DNA of 64,000 nt, taken from assembly GCF_002764115.1 (NCBI RefSeq), contig NZ_CP017940.1:3322501-3386500 (forward strand), in the 5' to 3' direction. Under the pieces are notes generated by a model. The model saw only the letters and a program-made list of their open reading frames with translations, did not search any database and was not told the origin of the DNA. This DNA comes from Phyllobacterium zundukense (GTDB taxonomy: Bacteria; Pseudomonadota; Alphaproteobacteria; Rhizobiales; Rhizobiaceae). The translations under genes were made by a program, and so were the position numbers. Shown one piece after another: positions 35,764 through 46,746 of the stretch. How positions within the stretch are numbered: position 1 is the first letter of the stretch; every line of letters starts with the position of its first letter.

Positions 35764-36634
35764 TCAGCCGCGAACCACCGACCCGACGGCCATGGCCCGG
35801 CATGCGACGACAGAACGACGAACGGCCCGCTACCTGTTGACTGGTACAGCCCTGATTTTCCTCGGGCTATTCCTTGTGCTGCCGCTCGTTTCGGTTTTTG
35901 TCGAGGCCTTCCGGAAGGGACCTGCCGCCTATTTCGCCGCGTTTGCCGAAGCCGACGCGCTCGCTGCGATACGCCTGACCTTGCTCGTGGCAGCCATTGC
36001 GGTACCGCTTAATGTCATCTTTGGCGTCGTTGCAGCGTGGGCAATCGCCAAGTTCGAATTCAAGGGCAAGGCGTTTTTGACTACCTTGATCGATCTGCCG
36101 TTTTCAGTTTCGCCGGTCATTTCCGGCCTTGTCTACGTGCTCCTGTTCAGCTCGCACAGCGTGCTTGGACCCTGGTTCAAATCGCACGGAATTGAAATTC
36201 TGTTTGCGGTTCCCGGCATCGTCCTTGCTACCGTTTTCGTCACTTTCCCCTTCGTTGCACGGGAACTGATCCCGCTGATGCAGGAACAAGGCACAACGGA
36301 CGAGGAAGCAGCCCTCTCGCTTGGTGCCAATGGCTGGCAAACGTTCTGGCATGTCACCCTCCCCAATATCAAATGGGGCTTGCTCTATGGCGTGCTTTTG
36401 TGCAACGCCCGGGCCATGGGGGAATTTGGCGCAGTGTCCGTCGTTTCAGGCCATATTCGCGGCCTGACCAACACAATGCCACTGCATGTCGAAATTCTTT
36501 ACAACGAATATAATTTTGTCGCTGCTTTTGCGGTGGCTTCGCTTCTGGCGTTGCTTGCGCTGGTAACTCTCGTTCTCAAGTCTCTCCTGGAGCTGAGATA
36601 CGGGACGGAGCTTCGCGCAGCCGGCGGACACTGA
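35753..36634 (+). CDS. cysW: Sulfate ABC transporter permease CysW
   Basis: Second permease of the sulfate importer, 293 residues, about six membrane spans and the EAA loop [35 protein letters not shown] is a CysW hallmark. Of two in-frame ATGs (35747 and 35753) the second has proper spacing to the AGGAGG site at about 35740-35745, so it was chosen. Begins within the last codons of cysT. Confidence 0.94.
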   Translation: MAVDQPRTTDPTAMARHATTERRTARYLLTGTALIFLGLFLVLPLVSVFVEAFRKGPAAYFAAFAEADALAAIRLTLLVAAIAVPLNVIFGVVAAWAIAKFEFKGKAFLTTLIDLPFSVSPVISGLVYVLLFSSHSVLGPWFKSHGIEILFAVPGIVLATVFVTFPFVARELIPLMQEQGTTDEEAALSLGANGWQTFWHVTLPNIKWGLLYGVLLCNARAMGEFGAVSVVSGHIRGLTNTMPLHVEILYNEYNFVAAFAVASLLALLALVTLVLKSLLELRYGTELRAAGGH

Positions 36635-36645
36635 GAGGAATAAAA

Positions 36646-37683
36646 ATGGACGTTCGCGTAAGTGGTGTACGCAAGGAATTCGATCGCTTTCCAGCGCTGC
36701 ACGACGTGTCGCTTGAAATCAATTCGGGCGAGCTGATCGCCCTGCTTGGACCATCCGGATCGGGGAAGACAACGCTTTTGCGGCTGATTGCCGGCCTTGA
36801 GTCGCCAACTGAAGGCAAGGTTTTCTTCGGTGACGAAGATGCGTCACTGAAATCGGTACAGGAGCGCAATGTTGGATTTGTCTTCCAGCACTACGCGCTG
36901 TTCCGGCATATGACGGTGATCGACAATGTTGGTTTTGGTCTGAAGGTTCGGCCCAATTCCAATCGCCCGAGCAGCGAGGAAATTCGCCGGCGCTCATCGG
37001 AACTTCTGGATTTCGTTCAGCTTTCCGGTCTCGAAAAGCGCTATCCAGCGCAGCTCTCCGGCGGCCAGCGCCAGCGCGTTGCCCTCGCCCGGGCGATGGC
37101 GATCGAACCCAGGATACTGCTTCTCGACGAGCCCTTTGGTGCACTTGATGCAAAAGTGCGCAAGGAATTGCGCCGCTGGCTGCGCGAGATCCACGATAAG
37201 ACCAAGCACACCACAGTCTTTGTGACGCATGACCAGGATGAGGCGTTGGAACTGGCGGACCGTGTCGTCGTCATGAGCCAAGGCAGGATCGAGCAGATCG
37301 GGACTCCCGATGAGGTCTATGACAAGCCGAATTCACCCTTCGTCTATAGTTTCATCGGCGAATCGAGCGTCCTCGGGGTCCGTGTCGAAAACGGCGAATT
37401 GTGGCTTGCTGACCGGAAGATTGGCCTCAAGAGCGATCTTCCCGACGGCGACGCATCGCTATACTTCAGGCCCCACGATGTCGAACTTGTTGAAAATTCT
37501 GACGCATGCATCACCGGAACCGTGGTGGCAAGCCGCCGTGTGGGCGCGACAAGGCGGGTCGAGCTTGAAGTCGGCGGAGCTTCCGAACGCATCGAAATAG
37601 GAATTTCTGCCGAACATCCCGCGAAGGAAATGAGCGGGATTGCATTCCGTCCCAAGCATTGGCGGACATTTCCAAAGAGCTGA
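36646..37683 (+). CDS. cysA: Sulfate/thiosulfate import ATP-binding protein CysA
   Basis: ATPase subunit energising CysTW, 345 residues. Walker [10 protein letters not shown] at 35-43, Q-loop in VFQHYALF, signature LSGGQ at 137-141, Walker B LLLDEP at 158-163 and the switch His in FVTHDQDEA. The C-terminal 100 residues form a TOBE-like regulatory domain ([11 protein letters not shown]). An intrinsic terminator directly follows, closing the operon. Confidence 0.96.
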   Translation: MDVRVSGVRKEFDRFPALHDVSLEINSGELIALLGPSGSGKTTLLRLIAGLESPTEGKVFFGDEDASLKSVQERNVGFVFQHYALFRHMTVIDNVGFGLKVRPNSNRPSSEEIRRRSSELLDFVQLSGLEKRYPAQLSGGQRQRVALARAMAIEPRILLLDEPFGALDAKVRKELRRWLREIHDKTKHTTVFVTHDQDEALELADRVVVMSQGRIEQIGTPDEVYDKPNSPFVYSFIGESSVLGVRVENGELWLADRKIGLKSDLPDGDASLYFRPHDVELVENSDACITGTVVASRRVGATRRVELEVGGASERIEIGISAEHPAKEMSGIAFRPKHWRTFPKS

Positions 37684-37705
37684 CACAAACAGCATCGAAC
37701 ACGAG

Positions 37706-37740
37706 GACCGGGATTGAGCAAATCCCGGTCTTTCTTGTTT
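37706..37740 (+). terminator. Rho-independent terminator of the sulfate operon
   Basis: GACCGGGATT (37706-37715), loop GAGCA and AATCCCGGTC (37721-37730) form a perfect ten-base-pair stem followed by TTTCTTGTTT. Confidence 0.92.
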
Positions 37741-37975
37741 GGAAGCGAACTTTCCGAACAATCCGCGTGTTTCGCGGCAATGGTTCAAAACTACACACAA
37801 AGCCTAATGGAAATCTGACTCATTTTCATCAAAACTGATCGCTAACAACAAAAGTGGTGATAGCTTAATTGCCATGACCTGATTAGATCGTAAACTGACT
37901 CATGGGTACTCGACCCATCACCAACTCTGTGTTGCAATCTCGAAGATTTTTTCTTCCCAACCGAAACGAAGGCAA
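37741..37975 (+). promoter_or_regulatory. Upstream region of the cyclic glucan synthase gene
   Basis: This AT-rich leader region contains a direct repeat CTGACTCAT (37815-37823 and 37895-37903, exactly 80 bases apart) and a hairpin ATGGGT/ACCCAT (37902-37907, 37913-37918) whose left arm overlaps the second repeat. No consensus promoter is obvious. The repeats may be binding sites; that is inference. A GAAGG ribosome-binding site precedes the ATG. Confidence 0.4.
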
Positions 37976-40900
37976 ATGCCCGTATTGAGTTTTTTTCAAG
38001 CATTCGCATCCCAGAAGAAAACTGTTGGTCAGATCCTTTCTGTCCAGCCCAACCCCATCAGAGCTCATTATAAGTCCATTGATGATCTGAGGGACCTGGG
38101 AGCCCGCGTGGCGAGAGGCGAGGATGTCCGCCTGCCCGATTACGAGCCGATGGTTTTCGAGCAGCGAACCGTTGAAAACGCCCGTCTGATCCTGCATTCC
38201 TATCGTTCTTCCGATGCCGCAGCGCGCAAAGGGGAGACCATCACACCGGCGGCACAATGGTTGCTCGACAACTATTACCTCGTCGACCAGAATATCCAGC
38301 AGGTCGAGCGCGACCTTCCCAAAAAATTCTTCCGGCAATTGCCGTCACTGACAAGCAAGCCGGAAATTCCGCGGGTCATGGCGCTTGCATGGCTGTATGT
38401 CGCCCATACCGACAGCCAATTTTCGCTGAACAGCCTGAGTGCCATCGTTGAAGGCTTCCAGACCGTCGGGCCGCTGCATATCGGTGAATTGTGGGCGCTG
38501 CCGTCTGCCGTCCGGTTTATCCTGATCGAAAATGCCCGGCGCCTGTCCCTACGCGTCGAGCGCGCCCGCCGTATGCGCGCCTACGCCAACAGTGTCGCCG
38601 ATGAAATCACCCTGAATTCCGACAAGGATACGCTGCCGCAGCTTTTGGCCCAGTATGCCACTGCGGCGCGCGACAGTACCTTTGCCACCCATTTGCTTTA
38701 TCGACTGCGCGGCGGCGCTACCCATTCCGGTGCGGCGGTGGCATGGCTCGAAGAAGAGCTCGAAAAGAACGGCAGCGATGCTGAAGATGCCATCATCCAG
38801 GAACATACGCGCCAGTCTACCGGCGGCGTGACGATGGGCAATCTCATCCGCAGCCTGAAATCCATTGACGACGTCGACTGGATCACCTGGTTCGAAACTG
38901 TCAGCGGCGTGGACGCCGTGCTGCGCGAGCATTCCAATTTTGATGCGCTCGATTTCCATTCGCGCAATGCCTATCGCGTTGCCATTGAAAAGATTGCCCG
39001 CCGTTCGGGCAAGAGCGAACAGGACATTACCGAGGCAGCCCTCGATCTCGCACATAAGAGCGCGGAAGAGACAGGTGCCGAGGTTGGTGTCACCGAGCAG
39101 CGGAAACGGGACGTCGGCTATTATCTTGCCGGCGAAGGCCGCGCGGAACTTGAAGCAACCTGTAGCTATAGGCCGACAGTTCTTGAGCGCTGGGTGCGCT
39201 TTTACCGCAAACTTGGCCTGGCAGGGCTCTGGGCGCCGGCGTCGTTCTTCTCGATCGCCATCCTGCTCCTGATCCACTATTGGCTGCGGCGTTTCGGCCT
39301 ATCCAGCGATCTGACGCTGCTATTCACCCTTCTTGCTGTATTCCCCACGATGGAGACGGCCAACGGGTTCGTCAACTGGATCATACCAATGTTCATGCCG
39401 CCAACGCGGCTCATTGGCTTCGAATACAAGAACGGACTGCCACAGGAGGCAAAGACCCTTGTTGCCGTGCCGACATTGATCACATCGCGTGATTCCGTCG
39501 ATGAACACATCCGCAATCTCGAGGTGCACTATCTCACCAATCCGCGAGGCGAGGTCTATTTTGCGCTCCTGACCGACTGGGCCGACAGCAAGGTCGAGCA
39601 GACCGACGACGATCTCGATATTTTCGACTATGCGCGCGAAAAAATCACTGCGCTCAACAACCATTACACCCAGAACAATCCTCGCTTCTTCCTGCTGCAC
39701 CGCAAGCGCCTGTTCAATGCACAAGAGAATTGCTGGATGGGCTGGGAGCGCAAGCGGGGCAAGCTGCACGAACTCAATATGCTTTTGCGCGGCGACAAGG
39801 ACACGACCTATTTCCCCACGAATGAGGAAGTGCCGACCGACATCAAATTTGTAATGACGCTCGATTCCGATACACGGCTGACACCGGATTCGGTCAACCG
39901 CCTCGCAGGCAAGCTGGTGCATCCGCTCAATCGTCCTATCTACAGGCCGAAATCGGGTCGCGTGGTCAGCGGCTATTCCATTCTTCAGCCGCGGGTGACG
40001 CCCTCGCTTACCACCGGCGACGATGCCTCGTTCCTGCAGCGAGTCTTCTCCGTAAACCGCGGCATCGACCCCTATGTCTTCGCGGTTTCCGACGTTTACC
40101 AGGACGTTCTTGGTGAAGGAACATTCACCGGCAAGGGACTTTACGACGTCGACTTTTTTGAAGCAGCTCTTGACAGCAAGATCGGCGAAAATTCTGTCCT
40201 CAGCCATGATCTGCTCGAAGGCGGTTATGCACGCAGTGCTCTCGTCAGCGATGTCGAGGTGGTCGAGGATTATCCGACCGGCTACAACGTCGACATCTCC
40301 CGCCACCATCGCTGGACTCGCGGCGATTGGCAGCTGCTGCCCTATCTATTCAGCACCAAGCCCGGTGTGACGGCTGTCACGCGCTGGAAGATGGTCGACA
40401 ATCTGCGCCGCTCCCTGGCGCCGATATTCTGGATCATTGCAGCCATAGCCGGGTGGACATTGCTCCCGCCAGGACTCGCCACTCTGTGGCAGTGTTTCCT
40501 GATCTTCAGCATGTTCATCGTTCCGACGATGATTCTGTTCACCAATCTCGTGCCGACAGACATGAACCTGTCGCTCAAGGGGCATGTACAGGCGATCTTT
40601 ACCGATATTTTCTCGGGTGCAGCAGATATTGCACTGCGCATCACGTTCCTCGCCAACATGGCCTGCTTGATGGCCGATGCGATCGTGCGCACGCTTTATC
40701 GCCTGTTTATCTCGCGTAAGCACCTTCTCGAATGGCGCGCCGCTGCCCAGGCCAAGACCAGTTCCCCCGACACATTGAGCTATTACACGCAGCTGATGTG
40801 GCCTGCGATGCTTGTTGCCGTGGTTGCCATTGGCCTGCCACTTGCTGCTCACAGCCGGGCGTGGTTCCTCGCTGTGCCCTTTGCAGTGATCTGGTTCCTT

Positions 40901-43900
40901 TCGCCGACGATTGCATGGCTGGTCAGCCGGTCAGCCAAACCGCTGGACGATCTCAATGTTCGCTCTTCCGACAAGGGCGAACTGCGCCGCTATGCCCGTC
41001 GGACCTGGCACTATTACGATACATTCGTGACCAAGGAGCAGAATTTCATTCCGCCGGACAATTTCCAGGAAGATCCTCATCCGGTCATCGCCACGCGCAC
41101 ATCGCCGACCAATATCGGCATGTATCTTCTCTCGACTGTCGCAGCACGGGATTTCGGTTGGATCGGCTTCAATGAAACGCTGACGCGTATCGACCAAACG
41201 CTCGACACCCTTGAGAAGATGGAGAAATATCGCGGCCACCTCTACAACTGGTATGAGACAACCACCTTGCGGCCATTGCTTCCGCTCTATGTTTCGGCGG
41301 TAGACAGCGGCAATCTTGCGGGCCATCTCGTTGCCCTTTCCTCCGCGCTTGAGAAATGGGCAGAGGCACCCTCGGTCTATCTACAGAGCGATCTCGATGG
41401 TGTTCTCGACGTTAGCGATATTCTGGAAGAAGCGATCAGCGATATTCCGGATGACCGACGGGTTCTCAGACCCTTGCGCCGCCGTCTCGATGAGCGCGTT
41501 TCGAATTTCCGCCGAGCAATCACCACGATCAAGGAAGAGCCGGAGACGGCTTCTCTGCGCACGATCAACCTGTCACTTTTTGCCGGCGACATTCAACGCC
41601 TCACCGAAGAATTGCACGGTGAACTTGAAAGTCCCGTCAGCGCAACGGCCAATGAATGGGCACTCTTGCTGGTCAAGACGTGCCAGGCTCATACGGACGA
41701 TGCCATTGGCACGCATGAGGGCACGGACGTCTTGCGTGAGCGTTTGGTGACGCTTGCGACACGTGCACGGCAATTGGCATTCGATACGGACTTTACCTTC
41801 CTTGAGCGCAAGGAACGGCGCCTGCTGTCAATCGGCTTCCGTGTGGAGACCAATGAGCTGGACGCAAGCTGCTACGATCTTCTGGCTTCCGAAGCGCGTC
41901 TGGCGAGCCTGTTCGCCATAGCCAAGGGCGACATCCCGGTCGATCACTGGTTCCGGCTTGGGCGCCTGCTGGTCCCGGTTGGCTGGCGTGGTGCGCTGAT
42001 CTCCTGGTCCGGGTCCATGTTCGAGTACCTCATGCCGCCTCTGGTCATGATCGAACCACTCGGCAGCATGCTGGACCAGACCAACAAGCTGATCGTTCAG
42101 CGTCAGATCGAATATGGCGAGTCCAAGGGCCTGCCATGGGGCATTTCGGAAGCCGCCTACAATGCGCGTGATCCGGAGATGAACTATCAGTACACCAACT
42201 TCGGTGTCCCCACGCTTGGTCTCAAGCGCGGGCTCTCCAAGAATTATGTCGTGGCCCCCTATGCAAGTATCATGGCGAGCCAGTATCAGCCTGCGGCAGC
42301 AGTCAAGAATCTGCAGCGCCTGCGCGACATGGGTGCTCTTGGCAAGTACGGTTTCTACGACGCCGTGGATTTTACCAAGTCACGTGTTCGAGACGACGAA
42401 GAATATGCTGTGGTCCGCAATTACATGGCGCACCATCACGGCATGTCGATCGTCGCCGTTAACAATGTCGTGTTTGAAGGCCGTATGCGTGACCGTTTCC
42501 ACGCCGACCCTGTCATCGAAGCCGCAGAGCTTCTGTTGCAGGAGAAGGCACCGCGTGAGATTCCAGTTCTCCAGGCCAAAGCCGAGAATCCGATGCGCAA
42601 GGCGGTCGAGAGTAGCGAAGAGACACCTTCCATCCACATCATACAGAACCCGCTGAGTGCTCCCCGCGCGACGCAGCTCATGTCGAATGGCCATTACTCG
42701 GTCATGGTCACGGCCAATGGCGGCGGTTACAGCCGCTGGAATGGACTTGCGATCACGCGCTTTCAGCCTGACATGCTGGAAAGCGGCTACGGCACCTTCG
42801 TGTTCCTGCGGGATATGGAAAATGGCGAATGGTGGTCGGCGACGGGTGATCCGGTGCGCGTTGCAGGCGAAAAAAGTACGACGATCTTCACCGACTATAA
42901 GGCGGAGTTCATCAAGGAAACCGGCACGCTGCATTCCACAGTGGAGGCCATTGTCGCCTCCGATTCCGATGGCGAAGGCCGTCGCATCGTCATCACCAAT
43001 ACAGGGACCAAGGACCGTATCATTGAAGTGACGTCCTATGCAGAACTGGTGTTGACCAATGATGATACAGACACGGCTCATCCGGCTTTTGCCAAGATGT
43101 TCGTGGAAACCGAGATCGATCAGCGCGGCGATACGATCTACGCTACGCGCCGCAAGCGCGGCAACGGCGAACCGGACATTCATGTTGCGCATATGGTTAG
43201 CGACAGTTCGGGTGCCATGCGCGAAGTCCAGGCCGAAACCGACAGGAGAGCCTTTATTGGGCGCGGGCGTTCCCTGCGCAATCCCGCGGCTTTCGACGAA
43301 GGCGCGACCCTGAGTGGCAGCCAGGGATTTGTGCTGGACCCGATCGCTTCGTTGCGCTGTCGCGTTCGCGTACCGGCACACAAGAAGGTTACGCTGGTGT
43401 TCTGGACGCTCGTGCGCTCAAACCGGCAGGAGCTGGAAGAAGTCGTTGGACGCTTCCGCCATCCGGATTGCTTCGCTCGCGAATTCTCGTTGTCCTGGAC
43501 GAGTTCGCAGGTGCGTCTCCATCATATCGGGATCAACCCCGACGAGGCGCAAGTCTTTCAGCGCGTTGCAACCAGCCTGATCTATCCTGACAAGACTTTG
43601 CGGATGCCATCCGAAAGCATTGCAAACGGTCTTGGCAGTCAATCCGAACTTTGGCCGATGTCCATCTCCGGTGACTTCCCGATCCTTGCCCTGCGCATCG
43701 ATGATGAAGCTGACATGGAGACCTTACGGAACCTCCTCCGGGCGCATGAATATTGGCGGGCAAAGGGTCTCGTTGTCGATGTGGTCGTCATCAACGAACG
43801 CTCCTTTTCCTACGCCCAGGATTTTCAGCGTGGTCTTGAAGCGATCTGCGAAAACAGCCGTGCGCGCGGTGCCCAGCTGGGACCACGCGTTCATATTTTC

Positions 43901-46600
43901 ACTGTTCGCCGCGACCAGATGAGTGATGCAAGCTACAACACCCTGCTGGCTTCGGCCCGTATCGTCATGCATGCACAGAACGGCTCGCTGGCCGAACAGC
44001 TGAAACGGATGGAAGGCCTCAGTGCAGATCTTGTTCCCGTTGCCGACGCCGGAGGGAAGGTCATTGCAACGGTCGACACGGGTCTTGACGAGATGCGCGG
44101 TATCGCTCCCGCACCGACGCAATTGATAAGCAAACGCCGGTCGAAAACTTCCGGAGACGATCTGGCTTTCTGGAACGGTTTTGGCGGCTTTGACATGCCG
44201 AGCGGCGAATATGTCATTCGTCTCGCAAACCACACCCACACGCCGCAACCTTGGATCAACGTCATTTCCAACCCCGGCTTCGGCTTCCATGTCTCGGCGG
44301 AAGGGGCAGGCTTTACCTGGTCCGGCAACAGCCGTGACTACCAGCTGACGCAATGGTCGAATGATCCGGTTATCAACCGTTCCGGTGAAGCGATCTACGT
44401 GTTGGACCTCGATAAAAACACAGCATTCGCCCCCACGGCTTCAGTGTTGCGCGATCCTTCCGTCCAGTACGAAACGCGACATGGACAGGGCTATTCAACC
44501 TTCCTCTCGCGTCATGGCAACGTCGGGCTGGAATTGACCCATACCGTCGATCCGCAATTGCCAGTACGTGTATCAAGCCTCAAGATCACCAATCACGGCG
44601 GTTCGGCCAAGCGACTGCGCGTCTACGGCTTTGTGGAGTGGATGCTTGGCAATGCCCGGGCCAAGACTGCGCCGTTCATCGTGCCGTCCTGTGACACGGA
44701 AACTGGCGTACTGTTCGCCCGCAACCCCTACGGCATCGACCGTCGCACAAACGTTGCGTTCTTCGCCAGCAATGTGAAGCCGCAATCCGTTACAGCCGAC
44801 CGCGCCGAATTCCTGGGCGCGCTCGGTACGGTCGATCGGCCAGCAGCCGTGCTTCAGGCGAAGACTTTGTCGAACCTTGTCGAGGCGGGTGGCGATCCAT
44901 GTGCCGCGCTTGCAATCGATATCGAACTTGCTGCCGGTGAAACCAGGGAAGTGCTGTTCTATATGGGCGATGCCGGCAATGCCGACGAGGCACGCCGCAT
45001 CCTCGCGGAACATAACAAGCGTCCATTCGAGGAAACGCTCTCGGCCTCCAAAGCGATCTGGACGAACTTCCTTGATGGATTGCAGGTCGATACTCCGGAC
45101 GATGCATTCGACGTGATGGTCAATCGCTGGCTGCCCTATCAGAGCCTTGCCTGCCGCATCTGGGCGCGTTCGGCCTTCTACCAGGCAAGTGGTGCCTTCG
45201 GCTTCCGGGACCAGCTGCAGGACACGCTGTCCATGCTCATTCTCGATCCATCGCTTGCTCGAAAGCAGATTTTGAATGTGTCCGCCCGCCAGTTCAAGGA
45301 AGGTGATGTTCAACATTGGTGGCTGCCGACAACAGGGGCCGGTGTGAGAACGAAGATCTCCGACGACGTTGTCTGGCTCGGATACGCCATCGCCCATTAT
45401 ACCTCGGTAACTGGCGATATGAGCATTCTCGACGAGCAGGTCGCGTTCATCGAGGGGCGGGCGCTGGAAGATGGCGAGCACGATGCCTTCTATCAGCCGA
45501 CAATCTCCAGCGAGAAGGTCAGCGTCTACGAGCATGCTGCCCGCGCGCTCGATCTCGCCATTGCCCGTACCGGCTCCCACGGCCTGCCGCTGATGCTGAC
45601 CGGCGACTGGAACGATGGCATGAACCGTGTCGGCGAAGAGGGCAAGGGTGAAAGCGTCTGGCTTGGCTGGTTCCTGATCAGCACGTTGCGCGACGTCCTG
45701 CCCATCGCCAGACACTTCAAGGATACGGATCGCATCCAGCGCTGGGAAGCTCATATCGAAAGCCTGAAGGCGGCTCTCGAAAAGGACGGCTGGGATGGTG
45801 AATGGTATCGCCGTGGCTATTTCGACGATGGCTCACCGCTTGGCTCGAAGAAGAGCGAAGAGTGCAAGATCGACTCCATCGCGCAGTCGTGGAGCGTGTT
45901 GTCTGGTTATGGCGAACCGGACCGGGCGAAGCAGGCCATGCATTCGGTGGCAACGCATCTCGTCGATGACGAAGTGGATATCATCAAGCTGTTCACACCG
46001 CCCTTCAACAAGTCGCGGCACGATCCCGGCTACATCAAGAGCTATCCGGTTGGCGTACGTGAAAATGGCGGGCAATATACCCATGCCGCAACATGGGCCG
46101 TGCTTGCCATGGCGAGACTTGGCGATGCTGATGAGGCCTATCGCTGGTTCAGGAAACTCAATCCGGTGAACCACTCGCTGGACGCGGAAAAGGCCGAATC
46201 CTATCGGGTCGAGCCCTACGTGGTGGCTGCGGATGTCTATTCGGTCGATCCGATGCGCGGACGCGGCGGCTGGACCTGGTATACTGGCTCGGCCGGCTGG
46301 CTTTATCGCGTTGCAACCGAAGGCATTCTCGGCATCAGCCGGCAGAACGACCGGCTGTTCGTCGATCCGGCCTTGCCATCGGATTGGGACGGTTTCAGTT
46401 TTGTACTGCGCAACGGTGATGCCCGCTACACTGTCGAGGTAAAGCCGGCCGCCAAGGGCGGCAAGAAGGTCACCGTCAACGGCAAGAAGCTGACCAAGGC
46501 CGATGGTGGAATTCCGCTGGAAACCTCAGGCGAGCACAAGGTACTTGTGGAAGTGCCGCCAAGCAGCACAGTCAGTGATGCCGCCGCCATTACCGGGTAA
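37976..46600 (+). CDS. cgs: Cyclic beta-1,2-glucan synthase (Cgs/NdvB/ChvB)
   Basis: Giant inner-membrane enzyme that initiates, elongates, trims and cyclises periplasmic beta-1,2-glucan, needed for osmotic adaptation and host interaction. The 2874 residues match Brucella Cgs. N-terminal region to about 410; paired membrane spans near 418-465; GT84 glycosyltransferase domain with LDSDTR (Asp630/Asp632) and the acceptor motif RHHRWTRGDW at 776-785; further spans at about 812-860, 877-905 and 935-988; glycoamylase-like region (1010-1360); and GH94 phosphorylase-type C-terminal half with TGDWNDG (Asp544 of that series is residue 2544, Asp2547) controlling chain length. Intact, no frameshift. UDP-glucose supply depends on pgm at 12902. 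Confidence 0.97.
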   Translation: MPVLSFFQAFASQKKTVGQILSVQPNPIRAHYKSIDDLRDLGARVARGEDVRLPDYEPMVFEQRTVENARLILHSYRSSDAAARKGETITPAAQWLLDNYYLVDQNIQQVERDLPKKFFRQLPSLTSKPEIPRVMALAWLYVAHTDSQFSLNSLSAIVEGFQTVGPLHIGELWALPSAVRFILIENARRLSLRVERARRMRAYANSVADEITLNSDKDTLPQLLAQYATAARDSTFATHLLYRLRGGATHSGAAVAWLEEELEKNGSDAEDAIIQEHTRQSTGGVTMGNLIRSLKSIDDVDWITWFETVSGVDAVLREHSNFDALDFHSRNAYRVAIEKIARRSGKSEQDITEAALDLAHKSAEETGAEVGVTEQRKRDVGYYLAGEGRAELEATCSYRPTVLERWVRFYRKLGLAGLWAPASFFSIAILLLIHYWLRRFGLSSDLTLLFTLLAVFPTMETANGFVNWIIPMFMPPTRLIGFEYKNGLPQEAKTLVAVPTLITSRDSVDEHIRNLEVHYLTNPRGEVYFALLTDWADSKVEQTDDDLDIFDYAREKITALNNHYTQNNPRFFLLHRKRLFNAQENCWMGWERKRGKLHELNMLLRGDKDTTYFPTNEEVPTDIKFVMTLDSDTRLTPDSVNRLAGKLVHPLNRPIYRPKSGRVVSGYSILQPRVTPSLTTGDDASFLQRVFSVNRGIDPYVFAVSDVYQDVLGEGTFTGKGLYDVDFFEAALDSKIGENSVLSHDLLEGGYARSALVSDVEVVEDYPTGYNVDISRHHRWTRGDWQLLPYLFSTKPGVTAVTRWKMVDNLRRSLAPIFWIIAAIAGWTLLPPGLATLWQCFLIFSMFIVPTMILFTNLVPTDMNLSLKGHVQAIFTDIFSGAADIALRITFLANMACLMADAIVRTLYRLFISRKHLLEWRAAAQAKTSSPDTLSYYTQLMWPAMLVAVVAIGLPLAAHSRAWFLAVPFAVIWFLSPTIAWLVSRSAKPLDDLNVRSSDKGELRRYARRTWHYYDTFVTKEQNFIPPDNFQEDPHPVIATRTSPTNIGMYLLSTVAARDFGWIGFNETLTRIDQTLDTLEKMEKYRGHLYNWYETTTLRPLLPLYVSAVDSGNLAGHLVALSSALEKWAEAPSVYLQSDLDGVLDVSDILEEAISDIPDDRRVLRPLRRRLDERVSNFRRAITTIKEEPETASLRTINLSLFAGDIQRLTEELHGELESPVSATANEWALLLVKTCQAHTDDAIGTHEGTDVLRERLVTLATRARQLAFDTDFTFLERKERRLLSIGFRVETNELDASCYDLLASEARLASLFAIAKGDIPVDHWFRLGRLLVPVGWRGALISWSGSMFEYLMPPLVMIEPLGSMLDQTNKLIVQRQIEYGESKGLPWGISEAAYNARDPEMNYQYTNFGVPTLGLKRGLSKNYVVAPYASIMASQYQPAAAVKNLQRLRDMGALGKYGFYDAVDFTKSRVRDDEEYAVVRNYMAHHHGMSIVAVNNVVFEGRMRDRFHADPVIEAAELLLQEKAPREIPVLQAKAENPMRKAVESSEETPSIHIIQNPLSAPRATQLMSNGHYSVMVTANGGGYSRWNGLAITRFQPDMLESGYGTFVFLRDMENGEWWSATGDPVRVAGEKSTTIFTDYKAEFIKETGTLHSTVEAIVASDSDGEGRRIVITNTGTKDRIIEVTSYAELVLTNDDTDTAHPAFAKMFVETEIDQRGDTIYATRRKRGNGEPDIHVAHMVSDSSGAMREVQAETDRRAFIGRGRSLRNPAAFDEGATLSGSQGFVLDPIASLRCRVRVPAHKKVTLVFWTLVRSNRQELEEVVGRFRHPDCFAREFSLSWTSSQVRLHHIGINPDEAQVFQRVATSLIYPDKTLRMPSESIANGLGSQSELWPMSISGDFPILALRIDDEADMETLRNLLRAHEYWRAKGLVVDVVVINERSFSYAQDFQRGLEAICENSRARGAQLGPRVHIFTVRRDQMSDASYNTLLASARIVMHAQNGSLAEQLKRMEGLSADLVPVADAGGKVIATVDTGLDEMRGIAPAPTQLISKRRSKTSGDDLAFWNGFGGFDMPSGEYVIRLANHTHTPQPWINVISNPGFGFHVSAEGAGFTWSGNSRDYQLTQWSNDPVINRSGEAIYVLDLDKNTAFAPTASVLRDPSVQYETRHGQGYSTFLSRHGNVGLELTHTVDPQLPVRVSSLKITNHGGSAKRLRVYGFVEWMLGNARAKTAPFIVPSCDTETGVLFARNPYGIDRRTNVAFFASNVKPQSVTADRAEFLGALGTVDRPAAVLQAKTLSNLVEAGGDPCAALAIDIELAAGETREVLFYMGDAGNADEARRILAEHNKRPFEETLSASKAIWTNFLDGLQVDTPDDAFDVMVNRWLPYQSLACRIWARSAFYQASGAFGFRDQLQDTLSMLILDPSLARKQILNVSARQFKEGDVQHWWLPTTGAGVRTKISDDVVWLGYAIAHYTSVTGDMSILDEQVAFIEGRALEDGEHDAFYQPTISSEKVSVYEHAARALDLAIARTGSHGLPLMLTGDWNDGMNRVGEEGKGESVWLGWFLISTLRDVLPIARHFKDTDRIQRWEAHIESLKAALEKDGWDGEWYRRGYFDDGSPLGSKKSEECKIDSIAQSWSVLSGYGEPDRAKQAMHSVATHLVDDEVDIIKLFTPPFNKSRHDPGYIKSYPVGVRENGGQYTHAATWAVLAMARLGDADEAYRWFRKLNPVNHSLDAEKAESYRVEPYVVAADVYSVDPMRGRGGWTWYTGSAGWLYRVATEGILGISRQNDRLFVDPALPSDWDGFSFVLRNGDARYTVEVKPAAKGGKKVTVNGKKLTKADGGIPLETSGEHKVLVEVPPSSTVSDAAAITG

Positions 46601-46607
46601 CATCAAT

Positions 46608-46647
46608 CCGCCGCCCGCGTTCACTCGCTGGCGGCGGTCTCTTTCTC
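46608..46647 (+). terminator. Probable terminator after cgs
   Basis: CCGCCGCC (46608-46615) pairs with GGCGGCGG (46630-46637) and is followed by TCTCTTTCTC, eight bases after the stop codon. Confidence 0.72.
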
Positions 46648-46746
46648 GCCGTGAGAAGGGCCTGAATGAAACACGCGAACTGTTTCGCTGGATTATCCAG
46701 TTGAGAATCTTTGCAACTGACGCCGATCTGGCGCATAATTGCGCGC

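Noticed and set aside
44573..45754. 393-codon minus-strand frame inside cgs
   Set aside because: Lies fully within the GH94 part of the glucan synthase and has no domain of its own.
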